Positions 1 through 5,169 of a stretch of 5,169 bases of DNA are shown one piece after another. The notes under the pieces were generated by a model. The model did not search any database, was not told the DNA's origin, and saw only the letters and a list, made by a program, of their open reading frames with translations. Numbering within the stretch: position 1 is the stretch's first letter; each line of letters starts with the position of its first letter. This stretch comes from Alphaproteobacteria bacterium (GTDB taxonomy: Bacteria; Pseudomonadota; Alphaproteobacteria; Rickettsiales; UBA1997). The translations under genes and the position numbers were made by a program. Location: contig VGDN01000084.1 of the NCBI GenBank assembly GCA_016869695.1, forward strand, positions 1 to 5,169. The letters run 5' to 3'.

Positions 1-964
1 GGCAGTGGTTAAGGCCAATGCTTATGGGCATGGACTTTTGGAGGTAGTTGATGCCATCCAAGATCACGTCGATTACTTAGCAGTTTTTGCTTTTGCGGAT
101 GCATTGTTGTTGCGAGAGAAAGGGGTTACTAAGCCATTATTAGTGCTGTCTCGTGTCTTTGCCGATGAAGTTGATTTGGCAATTAAACACAGCATCGAAG
201 TAACGATTTCCTGCTTCGAATCTTTAGCCCTAATCAAGAAAGATCTGAGATTTCACCTAGCCGTCGACACAGGAATGGGTAGGGATGGATTTGTTTTTGC
301 TGATCTAGGAAAAATTAAAGAATATGCCATTAAACCACTTGGGATTTACGCCCACTTCGCTTCCGCTGATGACGCAAAATTTGATGATTACACCCAAAAA
401 CAAATCACTGAACTACTTAGATGGAAAGAGGAATTTCAGCCTGAGCTAACCCATCACGCCGCCAGTGCTGGTACACTTTACGGCAAGAATCATCCTGAGT
501 TTAATTTAGTGAGAATTGGTCTGGCGATTTATGGATTATGGCCTTCGGGGCAGCGTAATAAATCAATCAACCTGAAACCTGTCTTGTCTTGGCGGACAAG
601 GATTACGGAGGTCAGGTCTTTGCCAAAAGGTGGTGCGATTTCTTACGGCTGCACTCATATTTTGGAGCGCGACTCCAAGCTCGCCGTGTTACCGGTTGGT
701 TACTTCGACGGCATCTCGCGCGTAAGTTCCGGCAAAAGTTATGTATTGGTTCGCGGCAAAAAAGTTCCACAGCTAGGCCGCGTGACGATGAATATGATTG
801 TGCTTGATGTAACCGATGTTGATGGGGTCGCTTCTGGAGATGTTGTAACGCTAATCGGCCGTGACGGCAAGCAAGAAATCACCGCCGATGATTGGGCAAT
901 ATGGTCGCAAAGCTCAAATTATGAAGTGGTGACGAGGATCAACACAGCACTAGCTCATTACTAG
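1..964 (+). CDS. alr: Alanine racemase, 5'-truncated by the window edge
   Basis: PLP-dependent, cytoplasmic, fold-type III racemase that interconverts L- and D-alanine for peptidoglycan. The first complete codon is GCA at 2-4, giving AVVKANAYGHG, the PLP-lysine motif; the Schiff-base Lys is at 11-13. The GTG at 5 is a Val inside this motif and not the start, so roughly 35 N-terminal residues are missing. Counting from that Val, other family motifs follow in order: DTGMGR (88-93), HFAS (117-120), HAASAG (151-156), VRIGLAIYG (169-177, with the PLP-pyridine Arg at 170), ISYG with the second catalytic Tyr at 214, VGYFDG (231-236), GRVTMN (258-263) and NYEVVTRIN near the end. The usual MD of the GRxxMD motif is MN here, and the common C-terminal PR-x-Y is replaced by LAHY. 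Both catalytic residues are present, so activity is expected. The gene converges on the minus-strand block with a 4-base overlap. Family call very secure. Confidence 0.96.
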   Translation, partial: AVVKANAYGHGLLEVVDAIQDHVDYLAVFAFADALLLREKGVTKPLLVLSRVFADEVDLAIKHSIEVTISCFESLALIKKDLRFHLAVDTGMGRDGFVFADLGKIKEYAIKPLGIYAHFASADDAKFDDYTQKQITELLRWKEEFQPELTHHAASAGTLYGKNHPEFNLVRIGLAIYGLWPSGQRNKSINLKPVLSWRTRITEVRSLPKGGAISYGCTHILERDSKLAVLPVGYFDGISRVSSGKSYVLVRGKKVPQLGRVTMNMIVLDVTDVDGVASGDVVTLIGRDGKQEITADDWAIWSQSSNYEVVTRINTALAHY

Positions 965-2769
965 CTGTTCCGCTCTTGATCATTAATAACATATGCTTGA
1001 CCACTCAGACTAATCGCCACTCCAGACGTTGCAACCATAGTTGCGGGCTGCTCGGGATGAATTATGTAGGCTGAATTTCGATTTGGCAGTAGGGAATAAA
1101 CCTTGTCAAAATAATATCCCGCCGAGTTTGAGAAATAGGCGGCAAGATTTTCCGACCTGCGTAAAATGCCTTCAAACATTTTTGATCCAAGTTGCGAGTA
1201 GGCAAGGAAAGGCGCAATCGCAATTCCCAAGTGAGTGGAGTTTTCTGCTAGATTAAAAGACGCAAAAAAATCACGAAATGGTTGCGACAAGCTGGCGTCG
1301 CCGCCAATATTTTGGTACATTTGTCCAAGTTGCAGCCAGTCAAATAAATGATCCGGAAAATCAGTGACGTAATCGCTGTAGATTTCTTTTTCACCAGTCG
1401 CCGCTTCGTAAATTTGTTTCGCAGCGTAAATTCCGCTAATCACCAACCCAGCCAATGCAACTTGACTGCCGCTTGGCAGGTGAGGAAGTGATTCAGCAAT
1501 TCTTTCGTCAAATCCAACTAAGCGGTGATGCGCGCGGCAGCAAAATCCAGCTTCGCGAGCATTTTTTGAAGGATCGTTAAGCAAAATTCCGCTATGCGCA
1601 AAAGTTTCGACGAACTCGTCAATCAGCGAATTAAGCTCACCCGCGTTGTTTTCTTTGGCGTAAACTTCGCTTAAAGATTTTAGCAGGTGCAGAGTGTCAC
1701 TCAGATTTTGTCCGTGTTTTTCAATCAAGATTGAATCGCCAAATGCTGCTCTTTGTCGCAAGTTGCCAATCAAGTCAGGAATTGCAGTTTTGAGATTATT
1801 TTCAGTTTGATTGTATTGATGTTTTGTCTGCCATTTTCGTAGCCCAACCCACAGCTCTTCTTTGTCTAAAAAAGGCTGCACCTTCTCTAAAATTCTGATT
1901 TCTTTTTGGTAATTTCTTGCTGTGACGAAGGTGGAATCGAGATTGAATTTTGGCGCTGGAGCTTGTGGTGCCGGTACTTCTTCTGCTTCGTCCTCTCTAA
2001 AATATTTACGAACCTTGTCGTAAGCCAAGGTCGCACCAAAAGCAGGAGCGGCCAAAATGAAGGAGTGAGAAAGGTTTTCAATTAGACCATTTGCAACCAC
2101 AAAAAATACTGCTGCTTCAGTTGCCGCGCCAATATTGTCGCGAACTTCGTCGGCAGTTTGTTGTTGGTTGAAACTGCGTAAAATCATTTGTGCGGTGCCA
2201 AGAGTTAAAAGCACCGTCGACAGCGAAGGTAGATTTTGGTAAAGGCTTCGCGAGTTACGCATCAAGGGTTCGTTGACAAAATCTTGCCAAGAAACGTCCA
2301 AAATATTTTGTAGTTTTGCAAAGTTGCTTTCTTGTCCTTGACGAATGGCGGCGATTTTTTCGCTGGTGTTGTTGAGTGAATATTTCTCGCGCAAAAATTC
2401 TGCGGCGTCGGGCATTGCGAGAGGCTCTCCAGCAATTTTAATTCCTTCGGCCTCAAAAGTGATTCCGTGATTTTTGGCGAAACCGAGAGTTCTCTTTGAA
2501 GTGAAATTTTTGCCCATTGCGATCTGATCCTGCATTCTAAGCAGTGCGAGAATCAGGGTTAAATCTTCTTTGGTTGGTGTTGCAAAAATATTGGTGCAGG
2601 CGGCGTCGATGTCGGCTTTAATTTGCCGCTGTTTTTCGTTGTTGATTTCGTGTTCGTGAGTGTGGCCACAAGAGCAACCAAGCTCAAACTGATCGCTTCC
2701 TAGCGCTTGCCAGAAAGCGGAGCTAGAGCTGAGGTTAGTCAGCTCTAGCCAGATTTGATTAGGAGTCAC
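961..2769 (-). CDS. Uncharacterised 602-aa protein with CSCGHTHEHE motif and hydrophobic segments
   Basis: I do not recognise the family. The start is GTG at 2767-2769, one base overlapping the receptor's TAG; no good Shine-Dalgarno sequence precedes it (AAGAG about 9 bases upstream at best), which suggests coupled translation. There is no N-terminal signal peptide. Residues 32-40 form a compact Cys/His cluster (C32, C34, H36, H38, H40) that looks able to bind zinc or copper. A second cluster, CCRAHH, lies at 410-415. Hydrophobic stretches at about 183-198, 217-250, 436-450 and 514-526 could be membrane helices, though they are broken by polar residues. An acidic then Pro/Ala-rich linker (about 259-273, VPAPQAPAPK) divides the protein into two halves. 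The segment at 329-340 (AIPDLIGNLRQR) resembles peptides encoded by dispersed palindromic repeats inside genes. Its place directly after a TonB receptor suggests a role in handling the imported substrate, possibly a metal; this is inference. Confidence 0.85.
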   Translation of the reverse strand: MTPNQIWLELTNLSSSSAFWQALGSDQFELGCSCGHTHEHEINNEKQRQIKADIDAACTNIFATPTKEDLTLILALLRMQDQIAMGKNFTSKRTLGFAKNHGITFEAEGIKIAGEPLAMPDAAEFLREKYSLNNTSEKIAAIRQGQESNFAKLQNILDVSWQDFVNEPLMRNSRSLYQNLPSLSTVLLTLGTAQMILRSFNQQQTADEVRDNIGAATEAAVFFVVANGLIENLSHSFILAAPAFGATLAYDKVRKYFREDEAEEVPAPQAPAPKFNLDSTFVTARNYQKEIRILEKVQPFLDKEELWVGLRKWQTKHQYNQTENNLKTAIPDLIGNLRQRAAFGDSILIEKHGQNLSDTLHLLKSLSEVYAKENNAGELNSLIDEFVETFAHSGILLNDPSKNAREAGFCCRAHHRLVGFDERIAESLPHLPSGSQVALAGLVISGIYAAKQIYEAATGEKEIYSDYVTDFPDHLFDWLQLGQMYQNIGGDASLSQPFRDFFASFNLAENSTHLGIAIAPFLAYSQLGSKMFEGILRRSENLAAYFSNSAGYYFDKVYSLLPNRNSAYIIHPEQPATMVATSGVAISLSGQAYVINDQERNS

Positions 2770-4841
2770 TAGAAGCTCTTACTTGCGATTAAGTAGAAAG
2801 TTCTACGCATTCCGTATTGCGAAGCGTTGACGCCAATTCCGGAGCCGTTGCTGAAGCGGTAAACTTTGTCTGCCAAATTCGCGCCGGCGATTCGTAAATT
2901 TAATTTACCCAAATTCGGCAAATTGAAATCACGCGAGATCGAAGCGTTGAATGTCATCCAAGCTGGCATTGTGTTTTTGTTGTTGTCCCCAGTGCTGAGT
3001 CCTGATCCGTAGAGAACGTCTCCAGCAAATTTTGTGCCTAACCACTTGTAAGCCGCACCGGTTGAAACGGTTAAGTTTTGTAAGTGATCGGGACGAACGT
3101 AGTGCTTTGAAATGTGCTCAATTTCTTCCGACTCGTGAATGTATTGGTTAGAGACAATGTTACGAGCGTAGGCTTTTTGAAGGCCTAAATTGAAGTAAGA
3201 ACTGAAGTTTTTGTTGCGGTAATCTGCGGTTAGTTCGCTACCAAAAACTCTGCCTTGTTGGTAGTTAAACGGCACGTAAATCAGCGCGTTGCCGAACTGG
3301 TGTTCGTCGAGCATGTTTCTGATTTGTTTGTAGTAGCCGTCCAAACCAACAGTCAGATTTTCGCTAAATTGGTGCGAAATACCGACGTCGTAGTAGCTGG
3401 TGCGTTCAGCGCGAAGTTTGCCGTAGCCTGTCAAATTGCCTTCTGCTTTGTTGGTTGTGTTAGCAAAAGCAGAAAGTGAAGTGTCTGACATTTTAGCGAC
3501 GGGAGCAGGTGTGAAGTAGCGCGAAAAGCCAGCGTGGAGTTTGGTTTTTTTACTCAAATTGTAAGTCGAGTTAAGTCGCGGACTTAATTGCGATTCGTTT
3601 ACGTAAGCGTGAGCAGCGTCAAAACGCGCGCCATAGTTAATCGTCAAATCATCAAGCGCTTTCCACTCATTTTGTAAGTACAAGCTGTAAGTTTGAGAGG
3701 TTTTGTTGCTGAGCTCGTTGATTTTGCGCGGATCGTAAGGAGCAACCTGTTCGTCATTGCTGTCAACTTCAAAAACGTAATTTTCAGTGTAAGAACGATT
3801 GCGCTCGTTGTTGAAGTAAAAGCCCGAACGCAGAGTGTTATTTTCGTTTAGTTTTTTACTGAAATCACCTTGCAAACCATTGGCAAAACTTGAGCGATTA
3901 AGGTTAGAGGCAACGCCGTTAATCATTAAATCGCCAACGTGGTCAGAGCGGTAACCAAGTCCGCTAAAACGGGTGAAGGCAGAGATTTGGTAATCAATGT
4001 CGGAATCAGTTACGCCTTGAAGTGAAGCGATTGCGTAGCGGTTTGATTCGCTTTGTCTTTGGCTCAAATTGCGTGAGTTGAAGGAGTCGTAACCGTTTAG
4101 TTGGTATTCGGTTGCTTGACCAGGATTGTTAGGAATTTGGTAACGGCTGTCAGCGTTTCCAACAATGAAGCTCAAGCGTTTCGAGGCATCAAGCGGGTAA
4201 GAAAAATAACCGAACAAACGATTTTGATTAGTGTCGTTGTGGATTGATTTTCTTGCGGCAGTTGGCGATTCGATTCCGCGATTATTCTGCAAATAAGTTG
4301 CGCTGATGTAGTAATTTAAATTACCTTTCGCGCCGCTAATTTGTTGGTTCGCGCCGAAGTCGTTATTTTGGCCGACCATTAATTCGAAGTAGCCGCCTTT
4401 GTCGAATTTTCCGCCTTTTGTTTGCAAGTCGATTACACCAGCAGTGCGAAGTCCGTATTGCGCGGGCATTGCTCCGGTCATGAAATCAACGCGTTCGGCA
4501 AAGTGAGTGTCGAGAACTTGGCCGAATCCGGTAACACCTTCCGGCAACATTACGCCGTTAATGCGGTACTGCAAATTGGCGTGGTCGCCACGGACGTAAA
4601 GTTGACCGTGAGCATTTTGCGCAACGCCAGGAGCGCGTGCGAGTACTTGATCAAGTGAAGTCATTTGTCCTTGCGGCAAATTCTCGATCGATTCTTTGTT
4701 GAAAGAAAAAGAGCTGCCGCCGGTTTTTGGCGAGAGCTTGTTACGTGATTCGTCGAGTTTTTTGGCGGTAACTTCGTAGTTCCAAGTTTCAGCGAAAGCG
4801 CTAGAGCTGATTAGGGAGAAGAGGAGTAAAAGTTTTTTCAT
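2769..4841 (-). CDS. TonB-dependent outer-membrane receptor
   Basis: 690 residues, ATG start at 4839-4841, followed by a clear Sec signal peptide (MKKLLLLFSLISSSAFA, cleavage expected after residue 17). A weak TonB-box candidate lies at about 21-26 (NYEVTA). The plug domain spans about 45-145, with LDQVLARAPGV (63-73), YVRGDHANLQYRINGV (82-97) and MPAQYGLRTAGVIDL (125-139). A 22-strand-type barrel fills about 150-690, with aromatic/polar alternation, YGSGL at 611-615, a NLADKVYRF end motif (655-663) and C-terminal Phe 690, the usual BAM recognition residue. Length is normal for the family. It should import a scarce ligand using TonB/ExbBD energy; no TonB, ExbB or ExbD gene is in the window. 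The substrate cannot be read directly. Neighbouring Cys/His proteins favour a metal or metal complex. A His/Glu-rich stretch at 568-586 could be a loop, but its KHY..PDH part resembles a motif I recall as common in this receptor subfamily. It is not an obvious OprC or FepA type. Confidence 0.95.
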   Translation of the reverse strand: MKKLLLLFSLISSSAFAETWNYEVTAKKLDESRNKLSPKTGGSSFSFNKESIENLPQGQMTSLDQVLARAPGVAQNAHGQLYVRGDHANLQYRINGVMLPEGVTGFGQVLDTHFAERVDFMTGAMPAQYGLRTAGVIDLQTKGGKFDKGGYFELMVGQNNDFGANQQISGAKGNLNYYISATYLQNNRGIESPTAARKSIHNDTNQNRLFGYFSYPLDASKRLSFIVGNADSRYQIPNNPGQATEYQLNGYDSFNSRNLSQRQSESNRYAIASLQGVTDSDIDYQISAFTRFSGLGYRSDHVGDLMINGVASNLNRSSFANGLQGDFSKKLNENNTLRSGFYFNNERNRSYTENYVFEVDSNDEQVAPYDPRKINELSNKTSQTYSLYLQNEWKALDDLTINYGARFDAAHAYVNESQLSPRLNSTYNLSKKTKLHAGFSRYFTPAPVAKMSDTSLSAFANTTNKAEGNLTGYGKLRAERTSYYDVGISHQFSENLTVGLDGYYKQIRNMLDEHQFGNALIYVPFNYQQGRVFGSELTADYRNKNFSSYFNLGLQKAYARNIVSNQYIHESEEIEHISKHYVRPDHLQNLTVSTGAAYKWLGTKFAGDVLYGSGLSTGDNNKNTMPAWMTFNASISRDFNLPNLGKLNLRIAGANLADKVYRFSNGSGIGVNASQYGMRRTFYLIASKSF

Positions 4842-4858
4842 TTTGTAATTTCTTAGAT
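4842..4858 (-). promoter_or_regulatory. Leader and weak ribosome-binding region of the TonB receptor gene
   Basis: On the minus strand the bases before the ATG read ATCTAAGAAATTACAAA. Only AAGAA, about 8 bases upstream, resembles a Shine-Dalgarno sequence, and it belongs to the tip repeat of the inverted-repeat element. Translation start may therefore depend on whether the element's foldback sequesters this strand. The ATG itself is secure because the signal peptide begins there. Confidence 0.4.
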
Positions 4859-4862
4859 TGCC

Positions 4863-4878
4863 CCCTTTGAAAAAAGGG
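4863..4878. repeat. 6-bp hairpin in the left arm
   Basis: CCCTTT (4863-4868) pairs with AAAGGG (4873-4878) around a GAAA loop. This is the left-arm counterpart of the hairpin at 4962-4982, shorter and diverged. A further short stem, GCCA (4884-4887) with TGGC (4893-4896), lies where the right arm has its GGCGC/GCGCC stem. Confidence 0.7.
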
Positions 4879-4961
4879 AAGGAGCCACGAAATGGCGGAG
4901 GGGGATTTTGGTTGCGCTAGTTCGTAAGCTGTTTAACCAAAATCCTCCGGCGCTGCGCGCC

Positions 4962-4982
4962 GCCTCCTTTTTCAAAGGAGGC
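4962..4982. repeat. Perfect 9-bp hairpin in the right arm
   Basis: GCCTCCTTT (4962-4970) pairs perfectly with AAAGGAGGC (4974-4982) around a 3-base loop. It directly adjoins a second small stem, GGCGC (4949-4953) with GCGCC (4957-4961), loop TGC. No T-run follows on either strand, so I do not call it an intrinsic terminator. On the minus strand it begins right after the stop codon of the HCxxC gene, so it could protect or process the 3' end of that message. Confidence 0.8.
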
Positions 4983-5169
4983 TTAAGAAATTACTGGAGG
5001 TGCTCGAGGAGAGCTTGAGGAGAGAAGGTAGGAAAGTTTTACGCGATTAAATTGGCGCCAGAAAATCAGCGAAACAAAAAATCCAAGAGAAAAAATAATA
5101 TTCTGCGGAGTGGTACTGACGCTGGTTAAATTCGATATTACACAAATCGTGCAATGCTCAGTTTTGTGA
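4983..5169 (-). CDS. C-terminal part of a small HCxxC protein, DUF2946-like (partial)
   Basis: An open frame enters from the window's right edge and ends at TAA (4983-4985); 61 codons are visible. The peptide begins HKTEHCTICVIS, continues through a hydrophobic segment (about visible residues 23-37, NIIFSLGFFVSLIFW) and ends in SSPRAPPVIS. An HCxxC motif followed by a hydrophobic stretch and a C-terminal RAPP/RGPP is the pattern I know from the DUF2946 family of small exported or membrane proteins, which often sit beside TonB receptors linked to copper. The start codon and any signal sequence lie outside the window. The gene is co-directional with the receptor downstream, with 141 non-coding bases between, all inside an inverted-repeat element; its last codons and stop are in the tip of that element. 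The CxxC and conserved tail in one frame make a real gene likely; the family name is tentative because only the C terminus is seen. Confidence 0.68.
   Translation of the reverse strand, partial: HKTEHCTICVISNLTSVSTTPQNIIFSLGFFVSLIFWRQFNRVKLSYLLSSSSPRAPPVIS
5003..5024. repeat. 11-bp tandem duplication inside the HCxxC gene
   Basis: CTCGAGGAGAG (5003-5013) is followed directly by CTTGAGGAGAG (5014-5024), one mismatch. On the minus strand it encodes the Ser-rich LSSSSPR stretch just before RAPP. The unit is not a multiple of three, so gain or loss of one copy would shift the frame of the gene's tail. Confidence 0.75.

Larger units (their letters stand above)
4845..4994. repeat. 150-bp composite inverted-repeat (MITE-like or REP-like) element
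   Basis: Two diverged copies of one repeat face each other: left arm 4845-4913, 21-base spacer 4914-4934, right arm 4935-4994. Three perfect 11-base blocks pair across the arms: 4845-4855 with 4984-4994 (GTAATTTCTTA at the tip), 4864-4874 with 4968-4978 (CCTTTGAAAAA), and 4903-4913 with 4935-4945 (GGATTTTGGTT). Between these blocks the arms differ in sequence and length. No transposase gene and no target-site duplication are visible at the tips. The element fills the whole gap between the HCxxC gene and the receptor gene, including the last codons of the former and the leader of the latter. A transcript on either strand would form a long foldback. From memory, the CCCCCTTTGAAAAAGGG / AGGGGGATTT type of sequence is a dispersed intergenic repeat in several bacteria; I could not check this. 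Confidence 0.85.

Noticed and set aside
5..7. GTG at position 5 as the start of the racemase gene
   Set aside because: It encodes a Val inside the AVVKANAYGHG PLP-lysine motif, and the frame continues upstream through GCA at 2-4; the true start is outside the window.
589..807. Short frames overlapping the racemase, the unknown gene and the receptor (for example 589-807, 1041-1256, 1887-2081, 2262-2456, 3255-3479, 4422-4658)
   Set aside because: They lie entirely within well-supported genes in other frames, have no recognisable motifs and no ribosome-binding context; they are shadows.
2640..2680. CGHTHEHE motif as a sign of a known zinc transporter (ZIP, CDF) or SlyD-type chaperone
   Set aside because: The rest of the 602-residue protein shows none of the catalytic or membrane signatures of these families; a short Cys/His cluster alone is not enough.
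4845..4994. Hairpins of the inverted-repeat element as a rho-independent terminator
   Set aside because: Neither strand has a run of T directly after a stem, and the flanking genes are co-directional with the look of one transcription unit.
4845..4994. Insertion sequence or CRISPR unit
   Set aside because: There is no transposase frame, no target-site duplication at the tips, and only two inverted, diverged copies; a CRISPR array would need several direct repeats with spacers.

Overview
The window comes from a Gram-negative bacterium of moderate GC content (about 45% by eye). An outer-membrane TonB-dependent receptor with a Sec signal peptide and a C-terminal Phe requires an outer membrane. 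The receptor's plug signature and the small upstream protein both look proteobacterial. A closer placement is not supported by what I can see.

Layout. Positions 1-964 (+) hold the 3' nine-tenths of an alanine racemase gene (alr), which supplies D-Ala for peptidoglycan; its start lies outside the window. It runs head-on into a three-gene block on the minus strand, and the two facing stop codons share one CTAG palindrome at 961-964. Read in its own direction, the minus block is: (i) the last 61 codons of a small HCxxC protein that resembles the DUF2946 family (4983-5169); (ii) a 690-residue TonB-dependent receptor (2769-4841); (iii) a 602-residue protein of unknown family with a CSCGHTHEHE cluster near its N terminus and several hydrophobic segments (961-2769). 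Genes ii and iii overlap by one base (TAG/GTG). Genes i and ii are separated only by a 150-bp inverted-repeat element whose tips extend into the end of gene i and the leader of gene ii.

How the parts may work together. The Cys/His motifs in genes i and iii flank an outer-membrane receptor. Together with the usual company of DUF2946 genes, this suggests an uptake or handling locus for a transition metal (copper or zinc) or a metal complex. This is an inference; no substrate can be read from the sequence. The most unusual items are the unrecognised 602-residue protein and the 4845-4994 element, which is made of two diverged, inverted copies of one repeat, each with its own hairpins, lying inside the apparent operon.

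I see no tRNA, rRNA, CRISPR array, transposase gene or convincing intrinsic terminator. The stretch from 4842 to 4982 is the only non-coding interval, and the inverted-repeat element fills it.
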